DNA from: Frigoribacterium faeni
GTDB lineage: Bacteria > Actinomycetota > Actinomycetes > Actinomycetales > Microbacteriaceae
Length of the DNA stretch: 64,000 nucleotides
Assembly: GCF_007988805.1 (NCBI RefSeq)
Contig: NZ_BJUV01000002.1
Span: 100,988-164,987 of the forward strand
Direction: 5' to 3'
In this document: one piece after another, positions 38,201 to 47,062 of the stretch
How positions within the stretch are numbered: position 1 is the first letter of the stretch
Layout of the letters: the number at the start of each line of letters is the position of its first letter
Program-made: the position numbers and the translations under genes
Notes under the pieces: model-generated
Told to the model about the DNA's origin: nothing
The model's input: only the letters and a program-made list of their open reading frames with translations
Database searches by the model: none

Positions 38201-38608
38201 CTACTGCCGGCCGTCGCCGTCGTTGCGACGGTCCCAGCGCTCGTTGAGACGATCCATCATGCTGCCGTTGGATCCGGCTCGGGAGGCTCCGGGTCGTGAG
38301 CCGGCCGTACGCGGCGGTGTGGGTGCCGACGGGATCGAGCCGCCCTTCCGCCGAGGCGGCGCGATGGCGAACAACGCGCCCCCGACCACGAGGACGAAGC
38401 CGAGCACGCCGACCAGGGGCTGACGGAAGATGACGCCGGTGACGATGACCGCGATGCCCAGCAGCCCGGCGAGCACGCCGACGACCACGAGGGTGTAGTT
38501 CGGTCGGCCACGGCGGGTGCCGACGGTCGCCACGAAGTCGGAGTCGTTGCTGTAGAGACTCCGCTCCATCTCTTCGAGGAGCCGCTGCTCCTGTTCGGAA
38601 AGTGGCAT
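38201..38608 (-). CDS. DUF3040 domain-containing membrane protein
   Basis: 135 residues. The N-terminus MPLSEQEQRLLEEMERSLYSNDSDF is the DUF3040 hallmark. Two adjacent helices (about 44-64 and 68-88) follow, then a basic, Pro/Ser-rich tail. The family is actinobacterial, lies next to mraZ and has no settled function. ATG 38608 is chosen because family members begin MPLSE; it is preceded by GAAGGGA. Confidence 0.9.
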   Translation of the reverse strand: MPLSEQEQRLLEEMERSLYSNDSDFVATVGTRRGRPNYTLVVVGVLAGLLGIAVIVTGVIFRQPLVGVLGFVLVVGGALFAIAPPRRKGGSIPSAPTPPRTAGSRPGASRAGSNGSMMDRLNERWDRRNDGDGRQ

Positions 38609-38693
38609 CTTGTTGTTCCCTTCGAGCACAGGCCCTACGACCTCGGGATCGACGCGTATGAGTACGTGTGAGTGTATGCCTGCGTGCTGTGGC

Positions 38694-38699
38694 TAGGCT
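38694..38699 (+). promoter_or_regulatory. -10 box for leaderless polyprenyl synthase gene
   Basis: TAGGCT with a 7-nt gap to GTG 38707 and no ribosome-binding site before that codon. Confidence 0.5.
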
Positions 38700-38706
38700 A
38701 GGCAGC

Positions 38707-39828
38707 GTGGCTGAGAGTACGCGGTTAGTGGACGTGGTTCAAGAGCGGATCGACCGGTTCCTCGAGAGGCAGCGTCCGGTGCTCCGGACGATCGCCCCGG
38801 ACCTCGATCCGTTCGCCCTCTTCTCGAGCGATCTGCTCCAGGGGGGCAAGCGGTTCCGGGCGCTGTTCTGCTACTGGGGATGGCAGTCCGTCGCCGGGCT
38901 CGACACCGGCTTCGACCCCCTGGGCAGCCCGCCCGACGAGAGGGCCCTCGAGGCCGTGATGAGCGCCTCCACGGGCCTCGAGTTCTTCCACGCCGCCGCC
39001 CTGGTGCACGACGACATCATGGACAACTCGGACACCCGTCGGGGGCTCCCGGCCGCCCATCGAAGGTTCGAGCGCCTCCATCGCGAGGGCTCCTGGCTCG
39101 GCGAACCGGGCTCGTTCGGGACGTCCGGCGCTCTCCTGATGGGTGATCTGCTGCTGGCCTGGAGTGACGAGCTGGTCTCCTCGGCCTTCGACGACCTGCC
39201 CTCCCGCGACGCCGCCCGAGCGGCCCGAGCCGAGTTCAACCGGATGCGCACCGAGGTCACGGTGGGCCAGTACCTCGACATCCTCGAGGAGAGCGCCTGG
39301 CGGACCGTGCCCGACATCGACCTGCTCCCCCGGGCCCAGCGCGTCATCGTCTACAAGTCCGCCAAGTACAGCGTCGAGGCCCCCCTGACCATCGGAGCCG
39401 CGATGGCCGGAGGGTCGCCGCAGGCCCTCGAGTCGCTCCGTCACTTCGGACTCCCCCTGGGCATCGCCTATCAGCTGCGCGACGACCTCCTCGGCGTCTT
39501 CGGCGATCCCGAGGTGACCGGCAAACCCGCCGGAGACGACCTGCGCGAGGGCAAGCGCACCGTCCTCGTGGCGACGGCCCGCCGGGCCCTCCCGCCGGGT
39601 GCGGTCCGGTTGCTCGACGAGCTCCTGGGCGACCCGGAGCTCGACGACGACCAGATCGCCATGCTGCAGGCGACCCTGCGCGATTCCGGAGCCGTCGACG
39701 CCGTCGAGCAGTCGATCGCCGATCAGGTCGAACGAGCGAACCACGCTCTCGAGCGGTCGGAGCTCTCGCCCTCCGCCCGGGCGCAGCTGAGCCGCCTGGC
39801 GGACACCGTCACGCGACGCACCTCCTGA
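38707..39828 (+). CDS. Polyprenyl diphosphate synthase (E-type)
   Basis: 373-residue trans-prenyltransferase that lengthens isoprenoid diphosphates, probably for menaquinone side chains or carotenoids. The first Asp-rich motif is HDDIMDNSDTRRG (about residues 102-114) and the second is LRDDLLGVFGD (about 258-268), followed by KPAGDDLREGKRT. Product length cannot be read with confidence. GTG 38707 (MAESTRLVDVVQ) is chosen from the -10 box 7 nt upstream; 13 more codons are open before it. The neighbour is an Rv2175c-like gene, as in M. tuberculosis (Rv2173). Confidence 0.93.
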   Translation: MAESTRLVDVVQERIDRFLERQRPVLRTIAPDLDPFALFSSDLLQGGKRFRALFCYWGWQSVAGLDTGFDPLGSPPDERALEAVMSASTGLEFFHAAALVHDDIMDNSDTRRGLPAAHRRFERLHREGSWLGEPGSFGTSGALLMGDLLLAWSDELVSSAFDDLPSRDAARAARAEFNRMRTEVTVGQYLDILEESAWRTVPDIDLLPRAQRVIVYKSAKYSVEAPLTIGAAMAGGSPQALESLRHFGLPLGIAYQLRDDLLGVFGDPEVTGKPAGDDLREGKRTVLVATARRALPPGAVRLLDELLGDPELDDDQIAMLQATLRDSGAVDAVEQSIADQVERANHALERSELSPSARAQLSRLADTVTRRTS

Positions 39829-39852
39829 CCCGACGGCGGACCCGGGGGTCAG
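39825..39852. terminator. Short hairpin at the convergent polyprenyl synthase / Rv2175c-like ends
   Basis: 7-bp arms CTGACCC and GGGTCAG overlap both stop codons. Weak, without a U-tract. Confidence 0.35.
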
Positions 39853-40208
39853 AGCAGGCTCTGCGCCACTCGTCGGACCTCGGCCTTGCGACCGGCGAGC
39901 AGGGCGGCGATGGGTGCGGCATCCAGGGAGTCGTCGTTGGACATCAGCCAGTCGAGGGCCTCGTCGTCGTCGAAGCCGTTGTCGGCGAGCACGGTCAGGG
40001 TCCCCCGGAGCTCGGGCCGGGGCTGGCCGTCGTCGCCGATGAAGATCGCCGGCGTGCGGAGAGCACCGTCGACCCGTGTTCCGACGAGAGCGTGCTCATC
40101 GAACAGGCGCCGGACACGGCTGACGCTCGAGCCGGTCCTCTCCACGAGATCGGGCACGGCCAGCCACTCGGTGTCGGCGAACCAGGGGCGCTGAGAGAGA
40201 TCGGTCAC
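39849..40208 (-). CDS. Rv2175c-like winged-helix DNA-binding protein
   Basis: 119 residues with an N-terminal helix-turn-helix (WLAVPDLVERTGSSVSRVRRLFDEHALVG) and a C-terminal helical part, matching Rv2175c of M. tuberculosis in length and in genomic place. Rv2175c binds DNA and is phosphorylated by the kinase PknL encoded next door; here too a Ser/Thr kinase gene lies 1.6 kb away. GTG 40208 is chosen as the start (MTDLSQRPWF). Confidence 0.85.
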   Translation of the reverse strand: MTDLSQRPWFADTEWLAVPDLVERTGSSVSRVRRLFDEHALVGTRVDGALRTPAIFIGDDGQPRPELRGTLTVLADNGFDDDEALDWLMSNDDSLDAAPIAALLAGRKAEVRRVAQSLL

Positions 40209-40303
40209 CGGACAACCTTGCCACGCCCGGGCTGGTCGCGACGACGGCACGGCGTCGAGGTCACTCCCGTCACATACGTCACCCGAGCCTCATTGATTGA
40301 CTT

Positions 40304-40320
40304 GACACACCAGCTGTGTC
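40304..40320. promoter_or_regulatory. TTGACA with inverted repeat upstream of the LysM gene
   Basis: Arms GACACA and TGTGTC flank CCAGC, and the left arm lies inside a TTGACA -35 hexamer (40302-40307). A -10 is unclear (TAGCTT at 40328-40333 is 20 bases away). Candidate operator of the divergent 188-base region 40209-40396. Confidence 0.4.
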
Positions 40321-40396
40321 ACTTTGATAGCTTCGAGACACGCCGTCGCGGATCAGGATGACGACGTGCCTGCCCCCGAGACACGAGGATCACCTC

Positions 40397-41710
40397 ATGA
40401 ACGACAGCCCCGCGACCAGCGCCTTCGGGCCGATCGACTCCGTCGATCACGACCGCCGTGCCAGCGGACGCCTCGCGCGCTCCATGCTGAACACGGTGCC
40501 GATCATGCTCGTGGGATCGATGGCCCTCGGCCTCGGCCTCACCGGGCCGATCGCATCGCTCGATCACGCACCCGAGCGCGTGAAGAAGCCCCAGGCGGCT
40601 CCGAAGCCCGTCCTCCCGGCGATCGAGACGGCCGGCACGACCGTCGTCGAGACCGACGACGCCGTCGTCGAGCTGGCCGCAGCCCGTGCCTCCGTCATCG
40701 CCCCGTCGAGCTACACGGTGAAGTCCGGCGACACCGTCGCGACCATCGCCGGCTCGTTCGGCCTGAGCACCGCCAGCGTCCTGGCACTCAACGGACTCAG
40801 CTGGAAGTCCACGATCTTCCCCGGCCAGAAGCTGAGCCTGACCGCGGGCGGCGCCTCCGCTCCTGCGGCCCGCGCCTCCACGTCCTCCTCGCCATCGGGC
40901 AGCTACACGATCGCCCGCGGCGACACCATCAGCTCCATCGCGGGGGCCCACGGAGTGAGCACGTCGTCGCTGCTGTCGGCGAACGGCCTCGCCTGGTCGA
41001 GCATCATCTACCCCGGTCAGAAGCTGAGCATCCCCGGCCGATCCGCCCAGGCCCCCTCCTCCGCCGCCCCCCGCACCGCCGATTCGACGGCCTCGGGCTC
41101 GACCTACACGATCAGGTCCGGCGACACCCTCGGATCGATCGCGTCGGCCACGGGGACGACCGTGTCCGCGCTCCTCTCCGCCAACGGCCTCCGCTTCACG
41201 AGCACCATCTACGCGGGCAAGAAGCTGACCATCCCGGGGCGCGGGGCATCCGCGACGACCACCGTCGCGGCCACGTCGGCCACCCCGCTGTCGACGGGCA
41301 CCACTCTCAGCGCCGAGCAGCAGCGGAACGCGCGCACCATCATCGCGGTCGGACGGCAGATCGGCGCCGGCGACCGAGCCATCGTCATCGCTCTCGCCGC
41401 CGCCGCGCAGGAGTCCAGTCTGCGCAACATCGACCACGGCGACCGCGACTCGGTCGGGCTGTTCCAGCAGCGTCCGAGCACGGGCTGGGGCACCGCGTCG
41501 CAGCTCACCGATCCGGTGCACGCGACCAAGCTCTTCTTCGGCGGAGCCACGAACCCCAACAAGGGGTTCACCCGAGGACTCCTGGACGTGCCCGGCTGGT
41601 CGTCGATGTCGCTGACCGGTGCGGCGCAGGCCGTCCAGCTGTCGGCCTTCCCGACGGCGTACGCCAAGTGGGAGGCCCCTGCGGCCTCCTGGCTCGCCGC
41701 CCTCGGTTGA
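40397..41710 (+). CDS. LysM-repeat protein with a lytic transglycosylase-like domain
   Basis: 437-residue exported wall protein. A hydrophobic segment at about residues 34-58 is an uncleaved anchor or signal. Three LysM domains bind peptidoglycan: SYTVKSGDTVATIAGSFGLS (from about 112), SYTIARGDTISSIAGAHGVS (about 171) and TYTIRSGDTLGSIASATGTT (about 236). The C-terminal 130 residues contain AAAQESSLRNIDHGDRDSVGLFQQRP, a lysozyme-like fold of the transglycosylase type with a candidate catalytic Glu in QESS. Flanked by a PASTA kinase gene, so it may act in kinase-linked wall growth. ATG 40397 follows GAGGAT. Confidence 0.88.
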   Translation: MNDSPATSAFGPIDSVDHDRRASGRLARSMLNTVPIMLVGSMALGLGLTGPIASLDHAPERVKKPQAAPKPVLPAIETAGTTVVETDDAVVELAAARASVIAPSSYTVKSGDTVATIAGSFGLSTASVLALNGLSWKSTIFPGQKLSLTAGGASAPAARASTSSSPSGSYTIARGDTISSIAGAHGVSTSSLLSANGLAWSSIIYPGQKLSIPGRSAQAPSSAAPRTADSTASGSTYTIRSGDTLGSIASATGTTVSALLSANGLRFTSTIYAGKKLTIPGRGASATTTVAATSATPLSTGTTLSAEQQRNARTIIAVGRQIGAGDRAIVIALAAAAQESSLRNIDHGDRDSVGLFQQRPSTGWGTASQLTDPVHATKLFFGGATNPNKGFTRGLLDVPGWSSMSLTGAAQAVQLSAFPTAYAKWEAPAASWLAALG

Positions 41711-41783
41711 GTTCTCGGGCCGCCCCCGGCGGTCACTTCGGACCGGTGCGGTGAGTTGTCGCCGCGCGACGCGCCGGAGTCCG

Positions 41784-41789
41784 TAAAAT
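41784..41789 (+). promoter_or_regulatory. -10 box for leaderless kinase gene
   Basis: TAAAAT with a 7-nt gap to GTG 41797 and no ribosome-binding site between. Confidence 0.6.
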
Positions 41790-41796
41790 CAGCGGC

Positions 41797-43773
41797 GTGA
41801 GCGTGAACCAGACTGACCCGATGATCGGCCGGCTCATCGACGACCGCTATCAGGTCCGTTCACGCATCGCCCGCGGCGGCATGGCCACCGTCTACCTCGC
41901 CACCGATCTGCGCCTCGAACGTCGCGTGGCCATCAAGATCATGCACGGACACCTGGCGGACGACGCCTCCTTCAAGGAGCGCTTCATCCAGGAGGCGCGA
42001 TCGGCGGCTCGACTCGCCCACCCGAACGTCGTCAACGTCTTCGACCAGGGCCAGGACGACGACTCGGCCTATCTCGTCATGGAGTATCTGCCGGGCATCA
42101 CCCTCCGCGAGCTCCTCCAGGACCACAAGGTCCTGACCGCCGAGCAGGCGATGGACATCATGGAGGCCGTGCTGGCCGGTCTCGCCGCCGCCCACCGAGC
42201 GGGCATCGTGCACCGCGACCTGAAGCCCGAGAACGTCCTCCTGGCCGACGACGGGCGCATCAAGATCGGCGACTTCGGCCTCGCACGAGCCGCCACCGCG
42301 AACACCGCCACCGGCGCGGCCCTCCTCGGCACGATCGCCTACCTGTCCCCCGAGCTCGTCACCCGGGGCATCGCCGACACGCGCAGCGACATCTACGCGC
42401 TCGGGATCATGCTCTTCGAGATGCTCACCGGCGAGCAGCCGTACAAGGGCGAGCAGCCGATGCAGATCGCCTACCAGCACGCCAACGACACCGTGCCCGC
42501 ACCCAGCACGACCAACCCCTCGGTACCGGTCGAACTCGACGAGCTCGTCCTCTGGGCCACCGCCCGGGACCCCGAGCACCGGCCCCGCGACGCCCGTGCG
42601 CTGCTCGACCAGCTCCTCGACGTCCAACGCGCGCTGGCGGACCCGTCGGGCCCGCCCGTCGGTCGGACGATGGTCCTGCCTTCCGCGACCGCGACCGCGG
42701 TCCTCCCCGACTCGGGCTCGGGCACGGGGGCGAGCACCGGCGAGACGCAGATCCTCCCGAAGGCCCGGCACCGCACCGGACCGATCGGGCCGGAGACCGA
42801 CAGCAACGCCGACCGGCTGCGCACGGCCGCCGCGCGTCGTCACCGCCGCGGAGCCGCCTGGTTGGTGATCGTCGTGGTCCTCGCTCTGCTCGTCGGCGGC
42901 GTCGGCTGGTGGTTCGGCTCCGGACCGGGAGCCCAGGCGGAGGTGCCCGACGTCTCCGGCCAGGACCCGGCCGCCGCCGCCGCCCAGCTGATCCAGGCCG
43001 GGTTCGAGGTCGACTCCGAGAACCGGAGCGACTTCTCGCCCGTCGTCCCCGCGGGTCAGGTGACGGCCACCGACCCCGACGCGTCGAGCCGGCTGCAGAA
43101 GGGCTCGACCGTCACCATGGTGGTCTCGCAAGGGCCCCGTCAGCTCGAGGTGCCCCAGGTCGTGGGCGGGTCGATCGACGATGCCCGTCAGGCGCTCTCC
43201 GACTTCTCCGTGCGCGACCCGTCGCAGCAGTTCGACGAGAAGGCCGAGGGAACGGTCCTGGGCATCGCGGGGGTGGGGGCGGACGGCAACGCCGTCGACC
43301 TCTCCGGCGGAGGCCAGTACGGCGAGCAGCAGCCGATCGACCTCACGGTCTCGCTCGGCCCCGTCCCCGACGTCGTCGGCCAGACCGTCGAGCAGGCGCA
43401 GGCGACGCTGCAGTCCGTCGAGCTCGCCGGCGTCGAGTCCGGCCGCGAGTACAGCGGCACGATCGACGCCGGTTCCGTCATCCGCTCCGAGCCCCAGGTG
43501 GATGGCCCCGTCCGGCCCGGAGACACCCTGAACCTCGTCGTCTCGGACGGCCCCGCACCCATCACGGTTCCCGATGTGACGGGGAAGACGATCGATGAGG
43601 CGACCGCGGAGCTGCAGGGCCTGGGCCTCCGGGTCGCGTACGACGCGTGCCGCAACTTCACGTGCGCCTTCTACGACTGGGAGGCCTCGCTCCCGGTCAC
43701 GGCGACTGATCCCGGCGCCGGCGGCATCGCCTACGCCGGATCGACGGTCGCCCTCAGCTACCGCGTCGAGTGA
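41797..43773 (+). CDS. Transmembrane Ser/Thr protein kinase with four PASTA domains
   Basis: 658-residue receptor kinase. The kinase domain (about residues 11-275) has RGGMATVY (Gly loop), VAIK (Lys47), HRDLKPEN (Asp141) and DFG (Asp159), all intact. A juxtamembrane stretch rich in Ser/Thr leads to one helix (about 352-372). Four PASTA modules follow: VPDVSGQDPAAA, VPQVVGGSIDDA, VPDVVGQTVEQA and VPDVTGKTIDEA. They should bind peptidoglycan fragments or lipid II. The fourth has an extra CRNFTC segment. Position beside the Rv2175c-like gene suggests PknL, while the PASTA array is like PknB. Confidence 0.95.
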   Translation: MSVNQTDPMIGRLIDDRYQVRSRIARGGMATVYLATDLRLERRVAIKIMHGHLADDASFKERFIQEARSAARLAHPNVVNVFDQGQDDDSAYLVMEYLPGITLRELLQDHKVLTAEQAMDIMEAVLAGLAAAHRAGIVHRDLKPENVLLADDGRIKIGDFGLARAATANTATGAALLGTIAYLSPELVTRGIADTRSDIYALGIMLFEMLTGEQPYKGEQPMQIAYQHANDTVPAPSTTNPSVPVELDELVLWATARDPEHRPRDARALLDQLLDVQRALADPSGPPVGRTMVLPSATATAVLPDSGSGTGASTGETQILPKARHRTGPIGPETDSNADRLRTAAARRHRRGAAWLVIVVVLALLVGGVGWWFGSGPGAQAEVPDVSGQDPAAAAAQLIQAGFEVDSENRSDFSPVVPAGQVTATDPDASSRLQKGSTVTMVVSQGPRQLEVPQVVGGSIDDARQALSDFSVRDPSQQFDEKAEGTVLGIAGVGADGNAVDLSGGGQYGEQQPIDLTVSLGPVPDVVGQTVEQAQATLQSVELAGVESGREYSGTIDAGSVIRSEPQVDGPVRPGDTLNLVVSDGPAPITVPDVTGKTIDEATAELQGLGLRVAYDACRNFTCAFYDWEASLPVTATDPGAGGIAYAGSTVALSYRVE

Positions 43774-43796
43774 CGCGAGCCGCGGCGCCTGGACGA

Positions 43797-43831
43797 CGAT
43801 CGCCCCCGTCGACTGTCGACGGGGGCGATCG
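43797..43831. terminator. Strong bidirectional terminator between the kinase and DAHP synthase genes
   Basis: Perfect inverted repeat with 17-base arms, CGATCGCCCCCGTCGAC and its complement, separated by one base. It lies between two convergent stop codons. Confidence 0.85.
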
Positions 43832-43849
43832 GACCGCAGGAGGCGCGGG

Positions 43850-45220
43850 TCAGTTCTGGGCGAGCTCCTCGGCCACCAGGAACGCCAGCTCCAGCGACTG
43901 CATGTGGTTGAGCCGGGGATCGCAGAGCGACTCGTAACGGGTCGCCAACGTCGCCTCGTCGATGTGCTCGGAGCCGCCGAGGCACTCCGTGACGTCGTCT
44001 CCGGTCAGCTCGATGTGGATGCCGCCGGGGTGCGTCCCCGCGGCCCGGTGGGCCTCGAAGAAGCCCTTGACCTCGTCCATGATCTCTTCGAACCGTCGGG
44101 TCTTGTACCCCGTGGGGGTGGTCAGACCGTTGCCGTGCATCGGGTCGCTGACCCAGAGCGGCGTCGCGTCGGCCTTCTTGATCGCCTCGAGGAGCGGCGG
44201 GAGCGCATCGCGGATCCTGCCCGCCCCCATGCGCGTGATGAAGGTCAACCGCCCGGGCTCGCGGTCCGGGTCCAGCTTGTCGATCAGACGGAGCATGTCG
44301 TCGGGGGTGGTGCTCGGCCCGAGCTTGACGCCGAGCGGATTGCGCACCCGGGAGAGGAAGTCCACGTGCGCACCGTCGAGGTCGCGTGTGCGCTCACCGA
44401 TCCAGACGAAGTGGGACGACAGGACGTACGGGTCTCCGGTGCGCGAGTCGATCCGCGTCATCGGGCGCTCGTAGTCCATCAGCAGCCCCTCGTGGCTGGT
44501 GTAGAACTCGACGCGCTTGAGCTCGTCGAAGTCAGCCCCCGCGGCCTCCATGAACCGGATGGCCTTGTCGATCTCCTTGGCCAGGTGCTCGTAGGCCGCG
44601 TTGGCGGGGTTCGCGGCGAAGCCGCGATTCCAGCTGTGCACCTGGCGGAGATCGGCGAAACCACCCTGCGTGAAGGCGCGGATCAGATTGATGGTCGACG
44701 CCGAGGTGTGGTATCCCTTCACCAGTCGAGCCGGGTCGGCGCGACGGGACTCGGGGGTGAAGTCGTACCCGTTCACGATGTCGCCTCGGTAGGCGGGCAG
44801 GGTCACGCCGTCACGCGTCTCGCTGTCGCTCGATCGCGGCTTGGCGAACTGACCGGCCATGCGGCCCATCTTGATGACCGGCATGGAGGCGCCGTAGGTC
44901 AGCACGACGGCCATCTGGAGGATGGTCTTCACCCGGTCGCGGATCTGGTCGGCGGTGGCGCCGGCGAACGTCTCGGCGCAGTCGCCGCCCTGCAGGAGGA
45001 ACGCCTCGCCTCGCGCGGCCGAGGCCAGTCGCGAACGGAGCGTGTCCACCTCGCCCGCGAAGACGAGCGGCGGGAGCGTGGCGATCTCGGCGGAGGCGGC
45101 CTCCAGCGCGGAGGCGTCGGGCCACGACGGCTGCTGCTTGATGGGGAGCGTGCGCCAATAGTCGAGCCCCGCGATGACGTCGGTGTCGGACGTTGCGAAC
45201 GGTTCGCTGAGCTGGGTCAC
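43850..45220 (-). CDS. Class II 3-deoxy-7-phosphoheptulonate (DAHP) synthase
   Basis: 456-residue enzyme for the first step of the shikimate pathway, condensing PEP with erythrose 4-phosphate. The plant-type (class II) family is shown by LQGGDCAETF, KMGRMAGQFAKPRS, SHFVWIGERTRDLDGAHV and GIHIELTGDDVTECLGG. GTG 45220 (MTQLSEPF) follows GAGGAA. The same gene (Rv2178c, aroG) lies close to pknL in M. tuberculosis. Confidence 0.95.
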   Translation of the reverse strand: MTQLSEPFATSDTDVIAGLDYWRTLPIKQQPSWPDASALEAASAEIATLPPLVFAGEVDTLRSRLASAARGEAFLLQGGDCAETFAGATADQIRDRVKTILQMAVVLTYGASMPVIKMGRMAGQFAKPRSSDSETRDGVTLPAYRGDIVNGYDFTPESRRADPARLVKGYHTSASTINLIRAFTQGGFADLRQVHSWNRGFAANPANAAYEHLAKEIDKAIRFMEAAGADFDELKRVEFYTSHEGLLMDYERPMTRIDSRTGDPYVLSSHFVWIGERTRDLDGAHVDFLSRVRNPLGVKLGPSTTPDDMLRLIDKLDPDREPGRLTFITRMGAGRIRDALPPLLEAIKKADATPLWVSDPMHGNGLTTPTGYKTRRFEEIMDEVKGFFEAHRAAGTHPGGIHIELTGDDVTECLGGSEHIDEATLATRYESLCDPRLNHMQSLELAFLVAEELAQN

Positions 45221-45244
45221 GGTCTTCCTCGAGGGCGTCGTGGG

Positions 45245-45270
45245 ACGTCGGGACCGGTCGATCCCGACGT
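45245..45270 (-). promoter_or_regulatory. Inverted repeat in the DAHP synthase leader
   Basis: Perfect 8-bp arms ACGTCGGG and CCCGACGT around a 10-base loop, lying between a TAGGCT -10 box (45274-45279, minus strand) and the GTG start 25 nt away. It would form a hairpin near the 5' end of the mRNA or serve as an operator at the start of transcription. Confidence 0.5.
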
Positions 45271-45276
45271 ACGAGC

Positions 45277-45966
45277 CTACCGCGAACCGCCCGTGCGCTT
45301 CTCCTTGACGCTGGACGCGTAGACGTCGGCGTACTCCTGGCCGCTGAGCGCGTTCAGCTCGTACATGATCTCGTCGGTGATCGAACGGAGGATGAAGCGG
45401 TCGCCCTCCATCCCCTCGAAGCGGCTGAAGTCGAGGGGCTCTCCGAAGACGACGCCGACCCGGCGGATCTTGGGGATCCTGGTGCCGGTCTTCATCACCT
45501 TCTCGGTGTCGATCATGGCCACCGGGATCACGGGGACGTGCCCCTCGAGGATCATGCGCGCCACTCCGGTCCGCCCCCGGTAGAGCCGGCCGTCGGGGCT
45601 GCGGGTCCCCTCGGGGTAGATGCCGAGCTGCTCGCCCCGTCCGAGGACCGAGAGCCCCGTCGCGAGCGAGGCCTCCGACGCCTTGCCCCCCGACCGGTCG
45701 ATCGACAGCTGACCCGTGGCGGTGAAGAAGAGGCGCATCGCCCACCCCTTGACGCCCTTGCCGGTGAAGTAGTCGCTCTTGGCGAGGAATGAGATCCGTC
45801 GGTCGAGGGCGAGCGGCAGGAAGATCGAGTCGACGAACGAGAGGTGGTTGCTCGCGAAGATGACCGCACCCGAGCGCGGGACGTGCTCCGCCCCGCGGAC
45901 CCAGGGACGGAAGATCGACAGCACCAGCGGCGTCGCGATGAGCGTCTTCAAGAACCAGTAGAGCAT
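45277..45966 (-). CDS. 1-acyl-sn-glycerol-3-phosphate acyltransferase (PlsC family)
   Basis: 229-residue membrane-associated acyltransferase that makes phosphatidic acid, or acylates a related lipid. The catalytic NHLSFVD (HX4D) is at about residues 40-46 and the phosphate-binding YPEGTRSPDG at about 118-127. A hydrophobic N-terminal segment (1-20) attaches it to the membrane. It follows the ROK kinase gene by 41 bases on the same strand. Confidence 0.92.
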   Translation of the reverse strand: MLYWFLKTLIATPLVLSIFRPWVRGAEHVPRSGAVIFASNHLSFVDSIFLPLALDRRISFLAKSDYFTGKGVKGWAMRLFFTATGQLSIDRSGGKASEASLATGLSVLGRGEQLGIYPEGTRSPDGRLYRGRTGVARMILEGHVPVIPVAMIDTEKVMKTGTRIPKIRRVGVVFGEPLDFSRFEGMEGDRFILRSITDEIMYELNALSGQEYADVYASSVKEKRTGGSR

Positions 45967-46007
45967 CGATGCCCCTCTCGTCGGACGGTGGTGGACCCGG
46001 GCCGAAT

Positions 46008-46958
46008 CTACAGGCCGGTGGCGTGGAGCCGAGCGAGGTCGGCGGCGCCGACCACGCCCGCGTCGTTGACGAGCTCCGCGATCACGAACTCGGGTACGGG
46101 GTGGTAGCCGCGTGCGGGCAGGTGCTCGAGGTAGGCCTGGCGGACGGGCGCGAGGAGGAGCTCGCCCGACTGGGCCACCCCGCCGCCGAACACGAAGACC
46201 TGCGGGTCGAGGACGGCGCTGAGCGAGGCGGCCGCCTGGCCGAGCCAGCCGCCGAGCTCGCGCAGCGCCTCGAGGGCGCCGGGGTCGCCGGCCTTCATGA
46301 GCTCGCTGACGTCGTGGCCGGTGAGCTCGCCCTTGGCCTCACGGACGGCCGCGAGGGCGGCTCCCGCGCCGGGACGGTCGGCGACCTCACCCGCCATGCG
46401 CAGGAGGGCGCGACCCGAACCGTACTGCTCGATGCAGCCGCGGGCGCCGCAGCCGCAGGGCAGCCCGCCGGGGACCACGCGCATGTGCCCCAGCTCGCCG
46501 CCGGTGCCGAAGCCGCCGCGGAGGAGACGGTCCTGGGCGACGATCGCGCCGCCCACCCCCGTGCCGATGGTGAGCATGGTCATGTCGCTCGCCAGCCGGC
46601 CGGCCCCGAAGCGGAACTCCGCCCAGCCCGCCGCGTTGGCGTCGTTGTCGATGGTGATGTGCAGGTCGAGACGCTCGGAGAGACGGGCCCGCAGCGGCTC
46701 GTTGCGCCACGCGATGTTCGGCGTGTAGTAGACGGTCGACTGGGCGGCGTCGATGAAGCCGGGGGCTGCGACGCCGGCGGCGACGACGTCGCCGTGCTCG
46801 GCCTGCAGCGCGCGCACCATCTCGACCACGGCGTCGACGATCGCGGCCGAGTCCCCGGCGGGGGTGGGCACCCGACGCTCGGTGACGATCTCACCCAGCT
46901 CGGTGACCACGCCACCCGCGATCTTGGTTCCGCCGATGTCGATTCCGATTGCCTGCAC
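46008..46958 (-). CDS. ROK family glucokinase
   Basis: 316-residue sugar kinase, probably glucokinase, which phosphorylates glucose with ATP or polyphosphate. GIDIGGTKIAGG (phosphate loop), DNDANAAGWAEF (catalytic Asp), IGTGVGGAI and the zinc motif CGCGARGCIEQYGSG are all present. GTG 46958 (MQAIGIDIGGTK) is chosen; a TAGACT -10 box lies 8 nt upstream. Confidence 0.93.
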   Translation of the reverse strand: MQAIGIDIGGTKIAGGVVTELGEIVTERRVPTPAGDSAAIVDAVVEMVRALQAEHGDVVAAGVAAPGFIDAAQSTVYYTPNIAWRNEPLRARLSERLDLHITIDNDANAAGWAEFRFGAGRLASDMTMLTIGTGVGGAIVAQDRLLRGGFGTGGELGHMRVVPGGLPCGCGARGCIEQYGSGRALLRMAGEVADRPGAGAALAAVREAKGELTGHDVSELMKAGDPGALEALRELGGWLGQAAASLSAVLDPQVFVFGGGVAQSGELLLAPVRQAYLEHLPARGYHPVPEFVIAELVNDAGVVGAADLARLHATGL

Positions 46959-46966
46959 GAGCGTCG

Positions 46967-46972
46967 AGTCTA
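46967..46972 (-). promoter_or_regulatory. -10 box for leaderless ROK kinase gene
   Basis: Minus-strand TAGACT, 8 nt before the GTG start, no ribosome-binding site between. Confidence 0.45.
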
Positions 46973-47062
46973 TCCCGGGCGTCCGTGGCGCCCGCCACCA
47001 CGCCGGGACCACCGCCCGCTAGGGTGAAGAGGACCACATCGTTCGGTACCGAAGGAGCTGCC

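Noticed and set aside
41797..43773. Calling the kinase firmly PknB
   Set aside because: Four PASTA domains suggest PknB, but the usual rodA-pbpA-pstP neighbours are absent and the context matches PknL.
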